From Bifidobacterium thermophilum DSM 20210 (lineage in GTDB: Bacteria > Actinomycetota > Actinomycetes > Actinomycetales > Bifidobacteriaceae), in contig JDUB01000005.1 of the NCBI GenBank assembly GCA_000771265.1, positions 1 to 64,000 of the forward strand: 64,000 nucleotides of DNA, given 5' to 3'. The translations under genes and the position numbers were made by a program. The notes under the pieces were generated by a model. That model was given only the letters and a program-made list of their open reading frames with translations. It was not told where the DNA came from and searched no databases. This document shows, piece by piece, positions 57,893-64,000 of this stretch; position 1 is the stretch's first letter; every line of letters begins with the position of its first letter.

Positions 57893-58567
57893 ATGCTGGA
57901 ACATTGCCGGGGACTGTGGAAGAAACTGACCGAACCCATCGCCCGTGTCTGCGTGCGTATGCATATGAGCGCCAATGGCATCACCATCACCGGGTCGGTT
58001 CTGTCCATAGCGTTGTCCGTCGTGATCGGCATCACCGGTTGGATCATTCCGCTCGTGTTTTTCCTCGCGATTGTCGTGCTGTTCGATTCCCTGGACGGTT
58101 CTGTGGCCATGCTGACCACCGGGGGAACGAAATTCGGCGCATTCCTTGATTCAACCCTTGACAGAATCGCCGATTGGGCGGTTCTCATCGGCTGCATACT
58201 GATTTTCTATCTGCATAGCGACTGGTGGATGCACGGCGGATCCGGCGAGGACGTCATCTCTCATGTCGGCATCGGCTGCGCGCTCGTTTCCATCATGACC
58301 TCATTCGTCACCTCCTATGCCCGTGCCCGTGCGGAATCCGTGGGGTATGAGGCGAAAAACGGCATCGCGACACGCGCTGATCGCCTGTTCATCATCCTGG
58401 TCGGCATGTTCGTGACCGGATTGACCCATAACGGGCTGTGGCTTGCCATCGCGTTGGCGCTCTTGGCTGTGCTCGGCCTGATTACGGTGTTCCAGAGGAT
58501 TTTCGAAGTGCGGCGTCAGATGAAAGCCGATGAGCGGGATTCCAATATCGGCACCAACGAGCGGTAA
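57893..58567 (+). CDS. pgsA: CDP-alcohol phosphatidyltransferase (phosphatidylinositol phosphate synthase-like)
   Basis: 224-residue membrane enzyme expected to join CDP-diacylglycerol with inositol phosphate, the first step of PI and PIM synthesis, judged by its neighbours patA and pimA. The active-site pattern D-x2-D-G-x2-A ... G-x3-D-x3-D is seen in DSLDGSVAM and GAFLDSTLD, with Met where most family members have Arg after Ala. About six membrane segments. The ATG at 57893 is used; AGAAAGG lies about 11 nt upstream. An alternative role is phosphatidylglycerophosphate synthesis. Confidence 0.8.
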   Translation: MLEHCRGLWKKLTEPIARVCVRMHMSANGITITGSVLSIALSVVIGITGWIIPLVFFLAIVVLFDSLDGSVAMLTTGGTKFGAFLDSTLDRIADWAVLIGCILIFYLHSDWWMHGGSGEDVISHVGIGCALVSIMTSFVTSYARARAESVGYEAKNGIATRADRLFIILVGMFVTGLTHNGLWLAIALALLAVLGLITVFQRIFEVRRQMKADERDSNIGTNER

Positions 58568-58575
58568 CACCGGCC

Positions 58576-59601
58576 ATGCTTGACAGGGTCCTTATCTTCA
58601 TCGCCAAGCACGCCGGCATGCTGCCTGAGCGGCTGGTCAGGGGGCTGTTCCTGTTCGCCGCTGATATCGCTTGGCTGACGCGCGCCGGAGGCGTCAAGCA
58701 ATTGGAACGCAACCTGTCACACGTATTGCATGACCGCAACCGGTCTGAACATGACGGCGTATGGGCGGCAATCCAGAACAGGATGCATCTGCGGCATGTT
58801 TCCCACCGGGCGATGCGGTCCTATTTCACGTATTTCTCCGAAGCCATGACGGTCGGCGGCAGAAGCGATGAGTGCCTGAGTGCCCGTGTACGCGGGGCCG
58901 GCCCCGGGTGTGGGCTGATCATCGAATCCACGCGTGCGCAAGCCGGTTCGGCGCCCATCGCTATGGGACATCAAGGCAATTGGGATTACGCCGGGTATTG
59001 GGCGTATCGCGATGTCGCCCCGGTGACCACGGTCGCCGAACGGCTGAAGAACGAAGAACTGCTCAAGACTTTCGTGGACATCAGACGGTCCCTGGGCATT
59101 TCAATCCTGCTCACCGGTCAGCCCGGCCTGATCGGCAAACTGGAGGAAAAACTGGTCAAGCCGCATGTGGTGGTGCCGCTACTCGCAGACCGTGATCTGA
59201 GCCGTCACGGCGAATTCGTCCACGCCTTCGACTCGATGATTCGTGTGGCACGAGGGCCTGCAACCTTGGCCTATGACACCGGCTTGCCCCTGTATGTCGT
59301 CAATATGTATCGTGAACGTCTGCATGGAGAAAGACGCAGGACAGCCCGTACCCCATACGGGTATGTCTGCCATGTCAGCGCTCCAATCGATGTCGCCCGA
59401 TTCGCCGGTCTTCCCCGAGAACAGGCGATTCACGATATCAGCCAGGCGTGGGTTGACGTCTGGTCACGGGGAATCGCGCAGCATCCGCAGGATTGGCATA
59501 TGCTCCAGCCGATTTTCATTGAGGATCTTGACTTCTCGCGGCTCAAGGACGTGCCGGATGAAGTGCGTGCATTGATTGAACGTCGCCGCCGCGGCCTGTG
59601 A
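58576..59601 (+). CDS. patA: Phosphatidylinositol mannoside acyltransferase (LpxL/HtrB family)
   Basis: 341-residue membrane-associated acyltransferase of the LpxL/HtrB family. The catalytic HX4D motif is H132-QGNW-D137 in MGHQGNWDYAGY. In mycobacteria the homologue adds palmitate to the mannose of PIM. The position between pgsA and pimA supports the same role. The ATG follows pgsA by 8 bp, indicating one operon. Confidence 0.85.
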   Translation: MLDRVLIFIAKHAGMLPERLVRGLFLFAADIAWLTRAGGVKQLERNLSHVLHDRNRSEHDGVWAAIQNRMHLRHVSHRAMRSYFTYFSEAMTVGGRSDECLSARVRGAGPGCGLIIESTRAQAGSAPIAMGHQGNWDYAGYWAYRDVAPVTTVAERLKNEELLKTFVDIRRSLGISILLTGQPGLIGKLEEKLVKPHVVVPLLADRDLSRHGEFVHAFDSMIRVARGPATLAYDTGLPLYVVNMYRERLHGERRRTARTPYGYVCHVSAPIDVARFAGLPREQAIHDISQAWVDVWSRGIAQHPQDWHMLQPIFIEDLDFSRLKDVPDEVRALIERRRRGL

Positions 59602-59668
59602 CCGCTTCTCCGACGTTTGGCGGCGGTGTAGGCTATGACTATTGCCTTCCGACGGAAGAAAGGACATG

Positions 59669-60874
59669 ATGTCGAACGCAGATTTTCGCGACGGTACAGA
59701 CTGTGATATGCACGATCAGCACGATCCACTGCATGGCCGGAAACTACGCGTCGGCATCATATCGCCATATTCCTTCGAAACGCCGGGCGGCGTGCAGTTC
59801 CATATCCGTGATTTTGCGAAGGAACTGATTGCACGAGGCCACGAGGTCGAGGTCCTCGCGCCCGGACGACGGACCAACGATATGCCGTTGTGGGTGCAGA
59901 CGGTCGGTACCTCCTTTGCGATTCCCTACAACGGTTCAGTATCGCGGCTGAGTTATTTCGGATTCGTGGGGGCTCAAGTGCGTCGTTGGGTCAGACAAGG
60001 GCATTTCGACATCGTGCATCTTCATGAACCAGAGGCGCCGTCCCTGAGCCATAAGCCGTTGACCATGGTGCATCATCCTCCGTTGGTCGGAACTTTCCAT
60101 GCCGCGTTCAATGATTATCCATTTGCACTGCGTTTCTTCCAGGGCTATCTCAACCGGTATTTACGGCCGTTGGCCCACGCCATCTGTGTCAGCGATGCCT
60201 CCCGAACCGTCGCGCAACGGTATCTGCCGCAGGATATGCCCGTATCGGTGATTCCCAATGGCATCTCCACTCGCCAGTTTTCTCTTGCGACGCCCATACC
60301 CTCTTGGCAGGGCGACGACACCAGTCCCACCATCGGGTTTCTCGGCAGAATGGGGGAGGAGCGCAAAGGCTTTGCAGTGTTCTGCCGCGCGACCGCAAGG
60401 ATTCTCGACCAATACCCCGAGGCCCGGTTCCTGTGTGCAGGTGATGGCGAACGCGAAGGCAAAACCATCGTCAACACTGTCGACCCGTCCGGGCATCTGA
60501 TGGATCATATGGAATTCCTTGGCCGAATCAGTGACGACGATAAAGCGAGGTTCTATCGCTCGCTCAGCGTCTACGTGGCGCCCCAGACCGGCGGTGAAAG
60601 CTTCGGTATCGTGCTTGCCGAAGCGATGGCGGCGGGATGCCCTGTCGTGGCTTCCGATCTTCCTGCATTCGTGGCTGTCGCAGATGAAGGCCGTGCAGCC
60701 GCGTTGTTCGGCAACGGCGATGATCGTGATTGCGCTGCCGTGGTCTGTTCGTTGATCGCTGACCGTCAAACCCGTGAGTCACTTGGGCAAGCCGGGCAGC
60801 ACCGCGCATTGCAGTATGACTGGAGCAGCGTCGTAGACCAGGTGCTCGGCGTGTACGCCGAGGTCTTGTCTTGA
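59669..60874 (+). CDS. pimA: GDP-mannose-dependent phosphatidylinositol mannosyltransferase (GT4)
   Basis: 401-residue GT4 glycosyltransferase expected to add the first mannose to phosphatidylinositol. The N-terminal GVISPYSFETPGGVQFHIRD segment and the C-terminal nucleotide-sugar motif GGESFGIVLAEAMAAG (near residue 309) are typical. There is no membrane segment; it should act at the inner face. Of the double ATG at 59666 and 59669, the second has the better AAAGGA spacing. It follows patA by 65 bp. Confidence 0.88.
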   Translation: MSNADFRDGTDCDMHDQHDPLHGRKLRVGIISPYSFETPGGVQFHIRDFAKELIARGHEVEVLAPGRRTNDMPLWVQTVGTSFAIPYNGSVSRLSYFGFVGAQVRRWVRQGHFDIVHLHEPEAPSLSHKPLTMVHHPPLVGTFHAAFNDYPFALRFFQGYLNRYLRPLAHAICVSDASRTVAQRYLPQDMPVSVIPNGISTRQFSLATPIPSWQGDDTSPTIGFLGRMGEERKGFAVFCRATARILDQYPEARFLCAGDGEREGKTIVNTVDPSGHLMDHMEFLGRISDDDKARFYRSLSVYVAPQTGGESFGIVLAEAMAAGCPVVASDLPAFVAVADEGRAAALFGNGDDRDCAAVVCSLIADRQTRESLGQAGQHRALQYDWSSVVDQVLGVYAEVLS

Positions 60875-60925
60875 AAGCGCTTTACAATCGGTGTGTTTAT
60901 CGTACCCGTATCTGCTAGGAGCATT

Positions 60926-61684
60926 ATGTCAGGGCATTCCAAGTGGGCGACCACCAAGCATAAGAAGGCCGCCATTGACGCCAAGCGCGGCAAGCTGTTC
61001 GCGAAGCTGATCAAGAACATCGAGATCGCAGCCCGTCTGGGCGGCGGCGACCCCGACGGCAACCCGACGCTGTATGATGCGATCGTCAAGGCCAAGAAGG
61101 CATCCATGCCTGCCGACAACATCAAGCGCGCCGTCAAGCGTGGCTCTGGTGAGGAAGACGGTGCCGCCAACTACGAGGACATCGTGTACGAAGGGTATGC
61201 GCCTGCCGGCGTCGGCCTCATCATTGAATGCCTGACCGATAACCGCAACCGCGCCGCGGCTGAAGTGCGTTCCACACTGACCAAGGGCAACGGTTCCTTG
61301 GCCACGTCCGGCGCCGTGAGCTTCAACTTCGAGCGCAAGGGCCAAATCGAGGTGCCGTCCGAGGGCTTGGATTACGACAAGCTCTTCGAGATCGCAGCCG
61401 AAGCCGGCGCCGAGGACGTGTCCGACGACGGTGACGTGTTCAGCGTGATCACCGATCCCGCGGATCTCATCACGGTCCGCAAGGGTCTCCAGGAAGCTGG
61501 CATCGACTACGATTCCGCCGATCTGGTCATGATTCCGAAGAACGAGATTGAGCTCAGCCTCGACGACGCCCGCAAGGTGTCCAAGCTGATCGACAACCTC
61601 GACGACCTCGACGATGTCCAGAACATTTACAGCAACTGGACCGCATCCGACGAGGTGATGGCCCAATTGGAGGAAGAGGAGTGA
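60926..61684 (+). CDS. yebC: YebC/PmpR-family regulator
   Basis: 252-residue YebC-family protein. The N-terminus [16 protein letters not shown] and the [12 protein letters not shown] segment near residue 65 are family signatures. YebC proteins bind DNA in some species, and one branch is now tied to translation of proline-rich stretches. The ATG at 60926 has AGGAGC upstream. It precedes ruvC by 4 bp, as in many actinobacteria. Confidence 0.95.
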   Translation: MSGHSKWATTKHKKAAIDAKRGKLFAKLIKNIEIAARLGGGDPDGNPTLYDAIVKAKKASMPADNIKRAVKRGSGEEDGAANYEDIVYEGYAPAGVGLIIECLTDNRNRAAAEVRSTLTKGNGSLATSGAVSFNFERKGQIEVPSEGLDYDKLFEIAAEAGAEDVSDDGDVFSVITDPADLITVRKGLQEAGIDYDSADLVMIPKNEIELSLDDARKVSKLIDNLDDLDDVQNIYSNWTASDEVMAQLEEEE

Positions 61685-61688
61685 TCTG

Positions 61689-62270
61689 TTGATCATCCTT
61701 GGCGTTGATCCCGGCCTGACTCGGTGCGGGGTCGGCGTGGTGGAAGCCGGCGCATCACGCCGGCTTTCTTTTATCCATGTCGATGTCATCCGCACCAGCC
61801 CCGACACTTCCCAGGATTTGAGGCTGCTTTCGATTTACAACGGACTGGTTGATAAAATCGAACGCTTTGTCCCTGACACGGTATCCATTGAACGCGTGTT
61901 CGCGCAGGCCAATCGCAACACCGTGCTCGGAACCGCGCAGGCGGCGGGGATGGCCATGCTCGCTGCCGCACAGCGGGGGATACCCGTCGCTTTGCACACC
62001 CCGACCGAAGTCAAACTCGCGATCACTGGCAACGGCAAAGCGGACAAGCTCCAAGTCGAACGTATGGTCATGCGTATCCTGAACCTGTCCGAGATGCCCA
62101 CCCCGCCTGATGCCGCCGACGCGTTGGCGCAAGCGATGTGCCATGCGTTGAGGCCGGCAGGGGCGTTGCAGGGCGGCGAACGCGAGCAACATCTGACCGC
62201 TGCGCAACGACAGTGGGCGGTCGCAGCGCAGCGGGCGAAACGTCGCCGCGGAGTCGACCGCGGCATGTAA
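61689..62270 (+). CDS. ruvC: Holliday junction endonuclease RuvC
   Basis: 193-residue resolvase that cuts Holliday junctions. Catalytic acids are visible in [18 protein letters not shown] and [12 protein letters not shown]. The start is TTG at 61689, with GAGGAG about 8 nt upstream, within the end of yebC. It is cotranscribed with yebC; ruvA follows after 50 bp and has its own LexA box. Confidence 0.95.
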   Translation: MIILGVDPGLTRCGVGVVEAGASRRLSFIHVDVIRTSPDTSQDLRLLSIYNGLVDKIERFVPDTVSIERVFAQANRNTVLGTAQAAGMAMLAAAQRGIPVALHTPTEVKLAITGNGKADKLQVERMVMRILNLSEMPTPPDAADALAQAMCHALRPAGALQGGEREQHLTAAQRQWAVAAQRAKRRRGVDRGM

Positions 62271-62275
62271 GCTAT

Positions 62276-62289
62276 CGAACAGATGTTCG
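62276..62289. promoter_or_regulatory. LexA (SOS) box upstream of ruvA
   Basis: CGAACAGATGTTCG, a perfect CGAAC-N4-GTTCG palindrome and the exact reverse complement of the box upstream of uvrA. It lies 32 bp before the ruvA ATG, so ruvAB should be SOS-induced separately from yebC-ruvC. Confidence 0.88.
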
Positions 62290-62320
62290 ATTGATGGTCA
62301 CACAGTCTGAAGGAGGCAAT

Positions 62321-62938
62321 ATGATCGCCATGCTTCATGGGCAGGTCGCAGCGGTCGGCCAGTCCGGGGTCGTGCTTGATGTCAGCGGTGTGGGCTTTGA
62401 CGTCCGTATGCCGCAGACTGATCTCGCCTCATTGCACTCAGAGCAATCCGCTACCGTGTACATCTCCATGGCGGTCACCCAGGATGCCATCACGTTGTAT
62501 GGATTCCTGTCGCCCGCTGAGAAAAAGATGTTCCTCCAGCTGCAAAAAGTGAGCGGTATCGGCCCGAAAGTCGCCCTTTCGCTCTTGTCCACCTTGCCTC
62601 CTGACCGTCTTGCCAGGGCGGTTGCCGACGGGGATGCCACTGCGTTGGCCAAAGCACCGGGACTCGGCAAGAAGGGGGCGCAGAAAATCATCCTGGAGCT
62701 TAAAGGCTCGCTTGATCTGTCCCAAGTCGAGGGTGCATCTGCCCCAGCTCAGTCGCCGGTGGACACGGGTGCCCAACAGGTCGTTGAAGGGCTTATCTCG
62801 CTTGGGTGGCGTCAGCAGGATGCCTTGGATGCCGTCGAACGCGCATGCCGCGACCACGATATTGAAACTCCGATAGGCGAGAAGGACGTGCCTCGTGTGC
62901 TCAAACTGGCGCTGACCGAACTTGACCGCGGGCGATAA
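62321..62938 (+). CDS. ruvA: Holliday junction branch migration protein RuvA
   Basis: 205-residue junction-binding subunit of the RuvAB motor. Domain I (MIAMLHGQVAAVGQSGVVLDV), the helix-hairpin-helix region (LQKVSGIGPKVALSLLS; APGLGKKGAQKIILELK) and the C-terminal RuvB-binding domain are all present. AGGAGG lies 4 nt before the ATG. The SOS box lies just upstream; ruvB starts 25 bp downstream. Confidence 0.96.
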   Translation: MIAMLHGQVAAVGQSGVVLDVSGVGFDVRMPQTDLASLHSEQSATVYISMAVTQDAITLYGFLSPAEKKMFLQLQKVSGIGPKVALSLLSTLPPDRLARAVADGDATALAKAPGLGKKGAQKIILELKGSLDLSQVEGASAPAQSPVDTGAQQVVEGLISLGWRQQDALDAVERACRDHDIETPIGEKDVPRVLKLALTELDRGR

Positions 62939-62963
62939 TGCATGAGAAGGGCACAGGTGAGAT

Positions 62964-64000
62964 ATGCGACAATCTGAAGACACGACGGTGAACAATGATG
63001 GCGCCAGGGAGGAATCCCTGCGTATGGTATCTTCGCAGCCATTGGACAGCGAGCCAGTGAGCGATGAGGAGCTGCGTCCCCATGTCCTTGAAGGGTTCAT
63101 CGGGCAGCCACGGCTCAAAGCACAATTGCAGCTGTTCCTTGACGCAGCACGCAAACGTGAGGTTCCCCCGGACCATATCCTCCTGGCGGGCCCCCCAGGG
63201 CTGGGCAAGACCACACTTGCCATGATCGTGGCCAACGAACTGGGCGTGCCGATCAGGGTGACTTCGGGGCCTGCCATCCAGCATGCGGGGGATCTCGCAT
63301 CCATTCTCAGCTCGTTGGACGCCGGAGAAGTGCTGTTCATCGACGAGATCCATCGTCTGCCTCGGCCGGCAGAGGAGCTGCTGTACATCGCCATGGAGGA
63401 TTTCCGTGTCGATGTCATGGTCGGCAAGGGGCCCGGTGCATCATCCATCCCGTTGACTTTGCCGCGCTTCACGGTGATTGGCGCCACCACAAGGGAAGGC
63501 ATGTTGCCTTCGCCGCTTCGGGCGCGTTTCGGTTTTACCGCGCATCTGGATTTCTATCCACATGAGGAGTTGGAGAAACTCATCGAGCGGTCCGCTTCGG
63601 TGCTTGGCGTGGAATTGGAAGAAGGCGCGGCGCATCAGCTATCCCTGAGATCCAGAGGGACGCCGCGTATCGCGAACCGGTTGCTGCGTCGTGTGCGCGA
63701 CTGGGCAATCGTCCATGATTTGGAAAGTGTGGACGTCGATGCGGTCACTCAGGCGCTGGCTCTGTACCAGATCGATTCCGAAGGATTGGACAGACTCGAT
63801 ATTGCCGTATTGCAGGCAATCTGCCGTAATTTCAACGGCGGACCAGTTGGCTTGAACAATCTGTCGGCGATGGTGGGTGAGGAATCGGAAACCGTGGAGA
63901 CGGTATGTGAGCCGTATCTTGTCCGCGAGGGATTCCTCGTACGCACTCCGAAAGGCCGTGTCGCAACGGCTAAGGCCTGGAGACATCTCGGCCTTGAACC
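62964..64000 (+). CDS. ruvB: Holliday junction DNA helicase RuvB (runs off the end)
   Basis: AAA+ motor of the branch migration complex; 345 complete codons fall within the window, no stop is reached and the C-terminus is cut. Walker A is GPPGLGKTT (near residue 75), Walker B is LFIDEIH, and sensor 1 is in IGATTREG. The winged-helix DNA-binding domain ([15 protein letters not shown]) is reached near the edge, so few residues should be missing. The first 35 residues are an acidic extension. GGTGAG precedes the ATG. Confidence 0.96.
   Translation, partial: MRQSEDTTVNNDGAREESLRMVSSQPLDSEPVSDEELRPHVLEGFIGQPRLKAQLQLFLDAARKREVPPDHILLAGPPGLGKTTLAMIVANELGVPIRVTSGPAIQHAGDLASILSSLDAGEVLFIDEIHRLPRPAEELLYIAMEDFRVDVMVGKGPGASSIPLTLPRFTVIGATTREGMLPSPLRARFGFTAHLDFYPHEELEKLIERSASVLGVELEEGAAHQLSLRSRGTPRIANRLLRRVRDWAIVHDLESVDVDAVTQALALYQIDSEGLDRLDIAVLQAICRNFNGGPVGLNNLSAMVGEESETVETVCEPYLVREGFLVRTPKGRVATAKAWRHLGLE

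Overview
The window reads as a core chromosomal segment of a high-GC Gram-positive actinobacterium, most likely Bifidobacterium. The evidence is WhiA, a thrS-pgsA-patA-pimA phosphatidylinositol mannoside cluster, GlnE, a fused NAD(P)HX repair enzyme, adjacent transaldolase and transketolase genes (the carbon-rearranging half of the bifid shunt), a CIRCE element before hrcA, and Gram-positive-type LexA boxes. The species cannot be fixed from sequence alone. I see no phage, insertion sequence, integrase, CRISPR array or rRNA.

Layout. 0.2-5.9 kb: acyl-CoA synthetase, branched-chain amino acid exporter azlCD, a small membrane protein, a YbjQ protein and an orphan ABC ATPase. 6.1-7.8 kb: tRNA m1A58 methyltransferase and a SixA-like phosphatase. 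8.3-11.5 kb: metE-metF. 11.9-15.1 kb: glnE. 15.3-21.9 kb: a complete de novo UMP operon pyrB-pyrI-pyrC-pyrF-pyrK-pyrD-pyrE, followed by a convergent LysR regulator. 23-27.5 kb: HAD hydrolase, DUF4232 lipoprotein, NnrD/NnrE fusion and SGNH hydrolase. 27.6-36.1 kb: ABC-F ATPase, uvrA, uvrC and a shikimate dehydrogenase-like gene. 36.1-41 kb: rapZ-whiA-pgk-tpiA-secG. 41.2-43.9 kb: Cof-type HAD phosphatase and an HTH-aminotransferase fusion. 44-48 kb: tal and tkt on the minus strand. 48-50.6 kb: hrcA-dnaJ. 50.7-53.3 kb: fructosamine kinase-like protein, uppP and a DNA glycosylase. 53.4-55.1 kb: five tRNA genes around a PAC2 gene. 55.8-64 kb: thrS, pgsA, patA, pimA, yebC and ruvCAB (ruvB runs off the end).

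How the genes work together. Three themes recur: one-carbon, nucleotide and central carbon metabolism (metEF, pyr operon, pgk/tpiA, tal/tkt); DNA repair (uvrA and ruvA each have a perfect LexA box, plus uvrC, ruvCB and a hypoxanthine-type glycosylase); and envelope lipid synthesis (uppP, pgsA, patA, pimA).

The most unusual material is non-coding. Two unrelated arrays of degenerate tandem hairpins sit between ordinary genes. One (44016-44203) has a period of about 52 bp and the other (11591-11827) about 73 bp. Both periods are close to a whole number of DNA helical turns, and both arrays show compensatory base changes in their stems. An identical tRNA-Gly pair in inverted orientation, bounded by a 37-nt inverted repeat, and an aminotransferase carrying an N-terminal repressor-type HTH with a second internal start are the next most interesting.
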